Shown one piece after another: positions 1 to 10,639 of a DNA stretch of 64,000 nucleotides. The translations under genes were made by a program, and so were the position numbers. Positions within the stretch are counted from its first letter, which is position 1; each line of letters begins with the position of its first letter. The notes below the pieces were generated by a model. That model had not been told where the DNA came from and ran no database searches. It saw nothing but the letters and a program-made list of their open reading frames with translations. This stretch comes from Lingula anatina (taxonomy: Eukaryota > Brachiopoda > Lingulata > Lingulida > Lingulidae), in the NCBI RefSeq assembly GCF_001039355.2, contig NW_019776079.1:1581894-1645893 (forward strand), read 5' to 3'.

Positions 1-2550
1 ACCTAAAATATTTGCAGTACTAATGTAACGTGAAAACCCATCCATTGCACAAGTGGGCCCATACACGCTACCACAAAGCATCACTTATTTAATTATGAAG
101 ACTAAAAGTTACTGCGCTGTCTTTCCTCCCAACACATACACATTCTATTTTGGGGTAGTCTTGGCTATCAAATGGCTGTCAAAGCACAGGATGTCAGCCA
201 TCTTGGTACAACGGCAGTCTCACTGTGATTTTCAGTGTTTTAATTATTACTTGACTTTCAGCAGTGTTGTCTCTGCAATTCAAATGAATTAGTATGGCAA
301 TTCACTTCTGATTATTTGCGATGTTTTTCCAGAAACTTCAAGCCCATTCAAACGTCATAAGAGCCGAGGCCATCTTAGGAGTGAAAATTTTCTGTAATTC
401 CATGGGTCAGAGAGCTTGAAAATTCATGATAAAGCTTCGAAAAATTGGTAAATTGCTTGATCCAAACAAATTTATACAAAAAAGCATAAATTAATCAAAG
501 GGACCACAATTGAATTTTGAAAATCTTGAAAAAAAAAAGACTTATATTTGGCTGGGGGGGGGGGGGGGGCGGGCGGCAGCAGCAATAACACCGCCATTTC
601 TGTGACTGTCACACTGAATGGATTGAGGTCATTCCAATCAATTCTGGAAAGTACGTCAATGGGGGCTGTTGACTGCACTGTCTCATATTGATCCTACTTG
701 ATGCTGTCTAGGCATTGCATACAGATTCAAAGTATCACACTGTGCTACCGGGAAGTCTAAATTATACTGCCAGTAGCAAATATAATAAACTTCATATGAA
801 CAGTGACATGCTTATGTCATGTATTGGAGACTAGGAATTGTTTATCTTTCACACCATGTTGATTCTCAGTAAATTGTATTGAGCATTTTAAGTGTTCCTC
901 TTGGAAGTAGGTGCTAAATCAATGACTTAATGATCTTTTCAAGGTGCCTTCTATTGTATATGTTGCCACGTTGTCACATCTGATGCTAGAAAATCTTTCT
1001 GTTCTTGACATTGATATATCCAATATAAGGGAAAAAACCTGTTTGTTTTATCTCAATTTTTCTGAACGAGTGGCAAGCAAAGAAGTAGTGACAGGTGTGT
1101 GGAAAAAACTGACACAGAAAGGGAGATCTAGCAGCATACCACTCCAATTATCTCCATATTGTCTGATATATACTTAATAGAGATTATAAGCCTGCCTTCA
1201 CTTTCTGCCTTTCACTCATGAATGATGTCAGGAGGAAATGAAAAACAGAGATAGAGAGAAGGCAGCAGCAGGCTTTTACTGTTACAGAATCTTTCAAGTT
1301 TGAAATGGAAGTCACTGTAGGAAATGTTATAAATTTTTTGTCTGTTTTTTTTGTGATTTATCATATGATACATGGACTAGGAAGATAAAAAAAAATTGTT
1401 TTCCAGACTGTAATTTAGGCTACAGCCTTATTGTGATAGAATGCTGGTGACGTAGCTGTCAAGGTGCATTGTATACATCCTGCTGGGGTAGCGCTAACTC
1501 TCTCCAATTTAGCCAAATGCTAAAACTGACTAAAATTGGCTGAACAAAATAGGGTTGATTTGACTTGTTTTAGTCAATTTAAACCATTTGGAGAAACAAG
1601 TGATAAAAAGTAGTCATTTGGCTAAAAAAAAAATTGCTAGCACCACTTAAGACAGGTCTAATTGCCAGTTACACCAGATGCCCTATAAGTGTTTTGACAT
1701 TACACAATTCTTAGACAAGAGAAGATGGCAATATTGGTGTCATTTAGAACTTGTTATCCACTCAAGATAGATACTAAATTTTTCAGTTGGTGGGAAGAGC
1801 AAAAATATTGATGGTAAATGCAAAAGTTATGATGAAGACAAACGTAATTTGAAAAATCTCTTAACATATTTTTATTTCAGCAGTAGTACCTCTGATCTTA
1901 CATTTTACTTTCAACAAAAAATTTAGCTTTACTTTGTTATACTGTAGGCCTTTGTATTTTTCTTTCATTTACACCATTTATTATAGGTTCTTTTTTTTTC
2001 AATATTTTTATTTCGGGTCTTTTCACTGGTTTTCACTCTTACTGATCTGCTTTATTTGTTCATCACACTGAAATGCATTAATGGTGCAGTTTTAAAGAGA
2101 TGGATATTATTATCAAATTCCATGTGACAACACAACTTCAGCAGTTCTAAAAATACCAATTTGTCTGTGATGCTCTGTCAATTTAATTCTATTTCAGCAA
2201 CTCGCGGCCAATTTTACTCCATTAATCCAACTGAGTTGCATTGAATTTGCTGATAACCACTGCGCAGTTCTCGATGGTCTTTTCTGACCTAGTCTGACTT
2301 CACAGCATGCCATGCTCTGTTATCTAATATAAAATTGCCCTGTACATGAAAATAGCATTTCATGTTTTTTTGGGAAAAATAAACCATAGATTTTATTTTG
2401 ATTATGGTGATAAGGCATATCTGAATATTGCTACCTATTTGAAAGTGTGAAAGTGACATTTAGGGCACTTGTTCGTTGTGAGTGATTATTCAGTTAATAC
2501 TGAAGTCAGTCTGTGCTAAGACCTGTACTAGTATGTACTAGTAGTAATTT

Positions 2551-2867
2551 CAGGCCTACCCAACTACCAGACTCAGCACCGAATGATCCTGAATTCACCG
2601 GTAGATCAGACCACACTACCTGTTTTCAAGGTGTGTGTCAGATCGCATTACACAGTATCATACCCTGAACAAATTTTGAGTGGTGATGCAATGCTTTTCA
2701 ACTCCGCTGAGAATCGTCAATATCACATCGCATACAAGGCAAGAGTGGTGTCGTGTCTGATACTGTGTAATGCAATCTGACACACACCTTGAAAACAGGT
2801 AGTGTGGTCTGATCTACCGGTGAATTCAGGATCATTCGGTGCTGAGTCTGGTAGTTGGGTAGGCCTG
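2551..2867. mobile_element. MITE with ~100-bp terminal inverted repeats, copy 1
   Basis: The element begins CAGGCCTACCCAACTACCAG and ends with the reverse complement; the arms match over roughly 100 bp (317 bp in total). AATTT flanks both ends and looks like a 5-bp target duplication. The structure is a foldback/MITE with no coding capacity. Confidence 0.85.
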
Positions 2868-2880
2868 AATTTGAAAAATT

Positions 2881-2883
2881 AGT

Positions 2884-2917
<34 letters not shown>

Positions 2918-2959
2918 TTCTCCCTCTTTCATACACACATCTGGGTTTTAAACTCCCTC

Positions 2960-2995
<36 letters not shown>

Positions 2996-3115
2996 GCATG
3001 CACACAGTGGCTTTTCATTATCTTACACACATGTACAAGTGGACTTCTCTCTCTCTCTCTCAGTCTCTCTCTCTCTCACACATACACGCGCGCACACACA
3101 CACACTCCCTCCCAC
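2881..3115. repeat. TC/AC microsatellite cluster
   Basis: Alternating (TC)n and (AC)n runs are separated by short unique spacers. The cluster is repeated with different run lengths at about 6190-6430. Ser/Leu- and His/Thr-rich reading frames across it are repeat artefacts. Confidence 0.9.
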
Positions 3116-4183
3116 CTCAGCCCTTCGTAACAACCAAACAACCAATGATAGCAGATGAAGCACACATTTTTTCAACCTAATCAATTAAAATTTGTGAATA
3201 TGATGATTAAATGATTGATTTTTAGACGAGGTTAATTTCCCTACAGCTGTTAGTGAAAAAAGAAAAAAAAATCTATATCAGCTGCTTTGAGCAATACCAG
3301 AAAGAAAAAAAAAAGGAAATCCACATAAGGCCTGCAAATTGTTAGTAAATCCCAAATTTCATCCAGAGTCAAAAATATGAAGTCTAGACAAGGGATCCAC
3401 ATACCATAGTAAATAGTTTATGAGGTCATAACCCAGACCAGTGTTGGTGAACTTCTCAAGGGTGTTTACGTTATGTTAGAGTGACGTGTGTAACAGCGTG
3501 TAACGTGTAACGCGGAAGCTGGAATAATGTGGAACGGCCAACTGCTACTACAGTCTGCCTGGAGTAGGGTTGTACAATGTTTTTGATGTTTTCATAGCTG
3601 CCATTAATTTCTTTTTTTTTTTTTTTAATTAAAAAAAAATTTTTTTTGTAGCCCAATAAAATATTTTTCACCACTGCCTGTGAATATCATTTTTGATGGT
3701 TGTTACAGCACAAAAAATGTTGAAAATATGAACGTACAGTATTAATTTCTAATTACAGTGATTAAGTTCCAGCAATTTGCTTGGCAATGCATGTTTGAAT
3801 TCGTGCATGCATGTATGATCTGTTATTATGTAAGCAAGTGTGAGCAATCTCACTACAAAACAGCTCACAAATTCATCCAAGTGACGTCTGTTTGGATGTA
3901 TGTGCATGTAACAGAATTTCTGGTATTTAGGTCTTTCTTCTAATAAATTTGGGCCCAAGAAAGTTTTGAAAACAACACACATACACTGGTAAAGTTTTTC
4001 TGGTTGCCATAAGTGATCTATGAAATGTGAGTTTTTATGTACAGCAATTCTAAATATAGTGAACGTTTGGGGAGAAAAAGGAATATTATCCTAGAGATAT
4101 TGATCTGTATGTGCACAAACATCAAACTTGTATACATTTTTTAATTCCTAATTGTTCTGTTTTTATCAATATTTTCACTTCAG

Positions 4184-4303
4184 ATCCAAGCGGATAAGAA
4201 CAGCAGAAGAAGAGGGCTGGGACTGCAGCGTGTGTACCTACAGAAACTCTCCAGAAGCCTTTAAATGTGATATGTGCGATGTACGGAAGGGGACATCCAC
4301 CAG
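4184..4303 (+). CDS. RYBP/YAF2: RYBP zinc-finger exon, copy 1
   Basis: The acceptor is ttttcacttcag and the donor is AG|gtacgt. The 120-nt exon encodes [20 protein letters not shown] and on to GTSTR. The intron after this copy runs into a TC microsatellite and then the N at 4385, so this copy ends a contig. Confidence 0.85.
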
Positions 4304-6190
4304 GTACGTCTCCCTCCCTCTGTCTCTCTCACCTCCCTCGTTCCCTCTCTCTCACTCTCTCTCTCTCTCTCTCTCTCTCTTTTCNTGGCAAGCAAAGAAG
4401 TAGTGACAGGTGCGTGGAGAAAAACTGACACAGAAAGGGAGATCTAGCAGCATACCACTCCAATTATCTCCATATTGTCTGATATATACTTAATAGAGAT
4501 TATAAGCCTGCCTTCACTTTCTGCCTTTCACTTATGAATGATGTCAGGAGGAAATGAAAAACAGAGATAGAGAGAAGGCAGCAGCAGGCTTTTACTGTTA
4601 CAGAATCTTTCGAGTTTGAAATGGAAATCACTGTAGGAAATGTTATAAATTTTTTGTCTGTTTTTTTGTGATTTATCATATGATACATGGACTAGGAAGA
4701 TAAAAAATTGTTTTCCAGACTGTAATTTAGCCTTATTGTGATAGAATGCTGGTGACGCAGCTGTCAAGGTGCATTGTATACATCCTGCTGGGGTAGCGCT
4801 AACTCTCTCCAATTTAGCCAAATGCTAAAACTGACTAAAATTGGCTGAACAAAATAGGGTTGATTTGACTTGTTTTAGTCAATTTAAACCATTTGGAGAA
4901 ACAAGTGATAAAAAGTAGTCATTTGGCTAAAAAAAAAAATTGCTAGCACCACTTAAGACAGGTCTAATTGCCAGTTACACCAGATGCCCTATAAGTGTTT
5001 TGACATTACACAATTCTTAGACAAGAGAAGATGGCAATGTTGGTGTCATTTAGAACTTGTTATCCACTCAAGATAGATAATAAATTTTTCAGTTGGTGGG
5101 AAGAGCAAAAATATTGATGGTAAATGCAAAAGTTATGATGAAGACAAACGTAATTTGAAAATCTCTTATCTTTTTTTTATTTCAGCAGTAGTACCGCTGA
5201 TCTTACATTTTACTTTCAACAAAAAATTTAGCTTTACTTTGTTATACTGTAGGCCTTTATATTTTTCTTTCATTTCCACCATTCATTTTAGGTCCTTTTT
5301 TTTTTTCAATATTTTTATTTAAGGTCTTTTCACTGGTTTTCACTCTTACTGTTCTGCTTTATTTGTTCATCACACTGAAATGCATTTATGGTGCAGTTTT
5401 AAAGAGATGGATATTATTATCAAATTCCATGTGACAACACAACTTCAGCAGTTCTAAAAATACCAATTTGTCTGTGATGCTCTGTCAATTTAATTCTATT
5501 TCAGCAACTCGCGGCCAATTTTACTCCATTAATCCAACTGAGTTGCATTGAATTTGCTGATAACCACTGCGCAGTACTCGATGGTCTTTTCTGACCTAGT
5601 CTGACTTCACAGCATGCCATGCTCTGTTATCTAATATAAAATTGCCCTGTACATGAAAATAGCATTTCATGTTTTTTTGGGAAAAATAAACCATAGATTT
5701 TATTTTGATTATGGTGATAAGGCATATCTGAATATTGCTACCTATTTGAAAGTGTGAAAGTGACATTTAGGGCACTTGTTCGTTGTGAGTGATTATTCAG
5801 TTAATACTGAAGTCAGTCTGTGCCAAGACCTGTACTAGTATGTACTAGTAGTAAGTTCAGGCCTACCCAACTACCAGACTTGGCACCGAATGATCCTGAA
5901 TTCACCGGTAGATCAGACCACACTACCTGTTTTCAAGGTGTGTGTCAGATCGCATTACACAGTATCATACCCTGAACAAATTTTGAGTGGTGATGCAATG
6001 CTTTTCAACCCCGCTGAGAATCGTCAATATCACATCGCATACTAGGCAAGAGTGGTGTCGCGTCTGATACTGTGTAATGCGATCTGACACACACCTTGTA
6101 AATGGGTAGTGTGGTCTGATCTACCGGTGAATTCAGGATCATTCGGTGCTGAGTCTGGTAGTTGGGTAGGCCTGAATTTGAAAAATAAGT

Positions 6191-6240
<50 letters not shown>

Positions 6241-6361
6241 ACATGGGCTTCTCCCTCTTTCATATACACATCTGGGTTTTAAACTCCCTCTCGTTCTCTC
6301 TCTCTCTTATGCATGCACACAGTGGCTTTTCATTATCTTGTACTTCTCTCTCTCTCTCTCA

Positions 6362-6398
<37 letters not shown>

Positions 6399-7668
6399 GC
6401 GCACGCGCACACACACACACACACACACTCCCTCCCACCTCAGCCCTTCAGTAACAACCAAACAACCAATGATAGCAGATGAAGCACACTTTTTTTCAAC
6501 CTAATTAATTAAAATTTGTGAATATGATGATTAAATGATTGATTTTTAGATGAGGTTAATTTCCCTACAGCTGTTAGTGAAAAAAGAAAAAAAAATCTAT
6601 ATCAGCTGTTTTGAGCAATACCAGAAAGAAAAAAAAGGAAATACACATAAGGCCTGCAAATTGTTAGTAAATCCCAAATTTCATCCAGAGTCAAAAATAT
6701 GAAGTCTAGACAAGGGATCCACATACCATAGTAAATAGTTTATGAGGTCATAACCCAGACCAGTGTCGGTGAACTTCTCAAGGGTGTTTACGCTATGTTA
6801 GAGTGACGTGTGTAACAGCGTGTAACGTGTAACGCGGAAGCTGGAATAATGTGGAACGGCCAACTGCTACTACAGTCTGCCTGGAGTAGGGTTGTACAAT
6901 GTTTTTGATGTTTTCATAGCTGCCATTAATTTCCTTTTTTTTTTAATTTAAAAAAAAAAAAAATTTTGTAGCCCAGTAAAATATTTTTCACCATTGCCCG
7001 TGAATATCATTTTTGATGGTTGTTACAGCACATAAAATGTTGAAAATATGAAAGTACAGTATTAATTTCTAATTACAGTGATTAAGTTCCAGCAATTTGC
7101 TTGGCAATGCATGTTTGAATTAGTGCATGCATGTATGATCTGTTATTATGTAAGCAAGTGTGAGCAATCTCACTACAAAACAGCTCACAAATTCATCCAA
7201 GTGACGTCTGTTTGGATGTATGTGCATGTAACAGAATTTCTGGTATTTAGGTCTTTCTTCTAATAAATTTGGGCCCAAGAAGGTTTTGAAAACAACACAC
7301 ATACACTGGTAAAGTTTTTCTGGTTGCCATAAGTGATCTATGAAATGTGAGTTTTTATGTACAGCAATTCTAAATATAGTGAACGTTTGGGGAGAAAAAG
7401 GAATATTATCCTAGAGATATTGATCTGTATGTGCACAAACATCAAACTTGTATAAATTTTTTAATTCCTAATTGTTCTGTTTTTATCAATATTTTCACTT
7501 CAGATCCAAGCGGATAAGAACAGCAGAAGAAGAGGGCTGGGACTGCAGCGTGTGTACCTACAGAAACTCTCCAGAAGCCTTTAAATGTGATATGTGCGAT
7601 GTACGGAAGGGGACATCCACCAGGTACTTCTCCCTCCCTCTGTCTCTCTCTCACCTGCCTTCGTTACC

Positions 7669-7720
<52 letters not shown>

Positions 7721-9786
7721 CCTTCCTTTCCTGCCTTTTTGTTAAGACCATTTAATTTCAGTACAGGTTCACAGTTTAAGTAAGGATTTGATAAGCAAAA
7801 TGATTATTGAGTTGACATTTTCATCATAAAAATGAGAAAACACCCCCATCAAATGGTACATTTTTCCTGGTAATCATCCAAAAAGTAGAAGTGTTTTGAT
7901 CAATATTAATGACGCTGCCAGATCCACCTTGTAGTATAAAATGATGCAAGTCCCCGAAGACCGATTATCAACAACTTATCCACCCACGCCACCTTCAGCA
8001 TCCCATCAATTATTTAACTTTTTTCACAACTGGCCCAGTTTCCACAAGAGTAGTCAAAGCAGTCAGACTGACATCTATTTAATGCCTAGTCAATTCTTGT
8101 GTTAACCCAAAGGGTGATTTTTTTCCCCATTGTAGTCGGTGTTACTGTTATGGTCATTGGATTTGTAATTGAACGCTTGTTTTTATTGATATTTAGGAAA
8201 CCCAGAATAAACCCTCAATTGGTTACGCAGCAGTTGGCGCAACAGTTTGCACCGCCTCCTCCCCCGAAGAAAGACAAAAAAGAGCTCGGCGGCAGAAAGA
8301 AAGAGCATGGTGTGAATGGACTGAAAAAGTAGGTGAATTTTAGGGGGGTGTAAATTGTTTTCCCCTTGCTATCCAGTGGTGGGCAACAAAAAAGATCATG
8401 GATTAATGTCATCTAGAAGGCTTAAACAGCTGGCATATATAATGTTTTTCTGGCATAGTTTCTGCTATAAAACGTGGTCAAGATGTTTTAAAAGTTAACC
8501 CAGTTATGTTATTAAGAACCTCAAAATGATGGAGAGCTCTAAATAAAATGGAATTGGCATGCATGGTATTAGTTAATATCTTTTCTTATCACCTTGGGAA
8601 TGACATCTCTGATACAGAAAAATCCTGAAAGCATTTTGGTCATGGTTTCATCCAAAAATGAATGGTACTATGTGGAATGGACTAAAACGAAAAATCAAAC
8701 CAAAATTGTTAACACCTATTGCTATCCAAATATAAGAAAATCAGAAAAGTAGATATGACAATTTTGGGGGTTAGAGTTAGTCTTACAAGTCTTGTTCTGT
8801 GAGAAAGATTCTTCTTGGGTAGCTGGCAATGCTAAAGGTAAATGTTTCTATTTTGTGAGACAAGAACGAAAACAGAGACAAGAACGAAAACAATTCAGAA
8901 CTGATTTATATATAGAGCTACATTCTTTGTAAGTCAGGAGACCAGCAGTTGTGGAAGCAATTGTGGTAGGATGCCAGCGTGGGGGATTGGTTTGAGGTCA
9001 AGGGCATTCATTTATAAGGAAAAGTTGAGATGTCTTGTAATTCTTTAGAGAACGTCTTTCATCTCTGAGAATAGCTGACCTTGGAACAGAGTAGTACATT
9101 CCTATTCCAGATTTTACACATATCTTGTGTGAATGTATTGAATTTGGCAATAATTCCACGAGCAGACGATTAACTAAGTGGCGTTATTTATATGTCCATG
9201 TCTTGCATGTTGGAGGGAAAATGTAAACAAAACAGCTACCATGGGCACGGCATGTGTGCCACTTTGAGATTTTGATCTGTAAATGTCAGATGACAATTTG
9301 GAAATTCTTTTGAATATAGGCATGTACTTGGTACTTATAATTACATCATTTCAAATTATTTGGGAAATAGGGGAAATTAGATATGTGTTAGGTTAATTTG
9401 AAGTCAAGTTAGTGAAAATTGACTGCAGAGGATGAGTTAAGGCTTTACGTTTTCAGATAATTTCTCATGTCATCTATCCTAAGGATTCTCATCGTTTATG
9501 TAATGTTTTCCTTTCCAGGCTCCCACGACTGAAGAATATTGATCGCAGCAGTGCTACGCACATGGAAGTAACAGTAGGCGCAGTAACAGTAATCATCACA
9601 GACTACAAACCAAAAGAAAGGAATCTCTCTTCAGAAACAAACAATAACAGTAACAATAATAACAAAAACAAGTTCGGCAACAGTGACGGGAATAGCACAT
9701 CTAATAACAGTAGCGATGCAGAGGACAGCAATGACTCTGTGGATACAATAGAATATGACCAAGAGGACATAGCGGAGGAAGCATAA
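4184..9786 (+). CDS. RYBP/YAF2: RYBP/YAF2-family Polycomb (variant PRC1) protein, 3' part
   Basis: Three coding exons are visible: the zinc-finger exon (4184-4303, repeated at 7504-7623), 8197-8328 and 9519-9786. The first exon (N-terminal few residues) is not seen and is probably upstream. Exon 2 encodes a RanBP2-type zinc finger, W-x-C-x2-C-x10-C-x2-C ([17 protein letters not shown] then [10 protein letters not shown]). Exon 3 gives [16 protein letters not shown] followed by PPPPPKK. Exon 4 gives [19 protein letters not shown] then VTVIITDYK, the RING1-binding segment, and ends in an Asn/Ser/Asp-rich acidic tail. Splice phases join in frame (exon 2 ends AG, exon 3 begins G, exon 3 ends AA, exon 4 begins G). 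In the known family the protein sits in noncanonical PRC1: the zinc finger binds ubiquitin, including H2AK119ub, and the C-terminal segment binds RING1A/B. The doubled zinc-finger exon lies in a large duplication containing a single N and is probably an assembly effect. Only one copy should be used in a model. Confidence 0.93.
4385..4385. other. Single-N contig join 1
   Basis: One ambiguous base lies between a TC microsatellite and a copy of sequence already seen 3.3 kb upstream. It is a probable scaffold gap of unknown real size or sign. Confidence 0.85.
5858..6174. mobile_element. Same MITE within the duplicated block, copy 2
   Basis: This is the counterpart of 2551-2867 in the right duplication copy. 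It is the same length with a few substitutions. It is not an independent insertion. Confidence 0.85.
6190..6430. repeat. TC/AC microsatellite cluster (duplicate)
   Basis: It is the equivalent of the 2881-3115 cluster, with longer AC runs and a CACGCGCACGCGCAC interruption. Length differences between copies are as expected for alleles. Confidence 0.9.
7504..7623 (+). CDS. RYBP/YAF2: RYBP zinc-finger exon, copy 2
   Basis: This exon has the same 120 nt and the same peptide as 4184-4303. The donor is AG|gtactt. It is the copy contiguous with exons 3 and 4, so it is the safer choice for the gene model. Splicing both copies together would keep the frame (120 nt), which would give two zinc fingers if the duplication were real. 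Confidence 0.85.
7672..7720. repeat. (TC)n microsatellite in RYBP intron
   Basis: A long uninterrupted TC run follows the second zinc-finger exon. The corresponding tract at 4330-4384 is where the first contig breaks off. Confidence 0.9.
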
Positions 9787-9896
9787 ATTGTCTGGACTGT
9801 TTTAGTTAGCTACAGTGTGATTGATTCATCTGGGGAATTCAGGGAAGGTTGGATAAACGTCAACTCTTGGCTACAATCACAGACAACACACACAGT

Positions 9897-10087
9897 TGGG
9901 GCCATGTTGACCTGTCAGTTGGACCATTGTTGACCTGTCAGTTAGGCCAATGTTGACCTGTCATTTGGGCCAATGTTGATTTGTCATTTGGGCCAGTGTT
10001 GTCCTGTCACTTGGGTCAATGTTGGCCTGTCACTTTGGCCAGTGTTGACTTGTCACTCAGGCCAATGTTGACCTGTCACTTTGATGA
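9897..10087. repeat. ~22-24 bp minisatellite in RYBP 3' region
   Basis: About eight degenerate copies of a unit like TTGACCTGTCATTTGGGCCA begin 110 bp after the RYBP stop. The array probably lies in the 3' untranslated region or just beyond. It shares words with the 66-bp array that follows. Confidence 0.85.
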
Positions 10088-10217
10088 GCTGTCTTCTGGG
10101 TCAGTGTTATATGAGATTTAGCCAATGTTGTGCTAATGTGACCAGTGGACTTGATCCAGGTTGGGTTTCTGATTATCTGACAACTGGGTACATTTTGGAA
10201 TGAATGAGATCCATGTC

Positions 10218-10600
10218 TTAAGCCAAGGCTGGGCCAATGTTGACAGGCTGACTGGGCAATGTTGGGTCAAAGTTGACTTGTCAGCTTGCCTGTTGGATGG
10301 GCAATGTTGACCTGTTGGATGGGCAATGTTGGGCCAAAGTTGACTTGTCAGCTTGCCCAAGATGGGCTGATGTTGACCTGCTGACTGGGCATTGTTGGGT
10401 CAAAGTTGACTTGTCAGCTTGCCCAAGATGGGCTGATGTTGACCTGCTGACTAGGCAATGTTGGGCCAAAGTTCACTTGTCAGCTTGCCCAACATGGGCT
10501 GATGTTGACCTGCTGACTGGGCAATGTTGGGCCAAAGTTCACTTGTCAGCTTGCCCAACATGGGCTGATGTTGACCTGAAGGCTGGTCCCATAGTAGGTC
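10218..10600. repeat. 66-bp higher-order minisatellite
   Basis: Units begin at GGGYCAAAGTT at about 10331, 10397, 10463 and 10529, spaced exactly 66 bp. Each unit looks like three diverged 22-bp subunits. Because 66 is a multiple of three, long frames stay open on both strands. No other coding evidence is seen. Confidence 0.88.
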
Positions 10601-10639
10601 AAGGTTCTTCTGTGTTGAGTCAATTTTAGGAGCTATTTG

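Larger units (their letters stand above)
1071..4384. repeat. ~3.3 kb direct duplication, left copy
   Basis: The sequence from TGGCAAGCAAAGAAGTAGTG at about 1071 to the TC tract before 4385 recurs from 4386. The two copies differ by scattered substitutions and small indels, roughly the level expected between two haplotypes. It carries one MITE, two microsatellite blocks and the RYBP zinc-finger exon. Confidence 0.9.
4386..7660. repeat. ~3.3 kb direct duplication, right copy
   Basis: It begins immediately after the single N at 4385 and reproduces 1071-4384 in order and orientation. The precise start at an N suggests two overlapping contigs, probably different haplotypes, placed end to end. A genuine tandem duplication is the alternative. 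Confidence 0.9.

Noticed and set aside
2855-3180. Ser/Leu- and His/Thr-rich open frames
   Set aside because: They are translations of TC and AC microsatellites with no other coding support; the same applies at 6243-6504.
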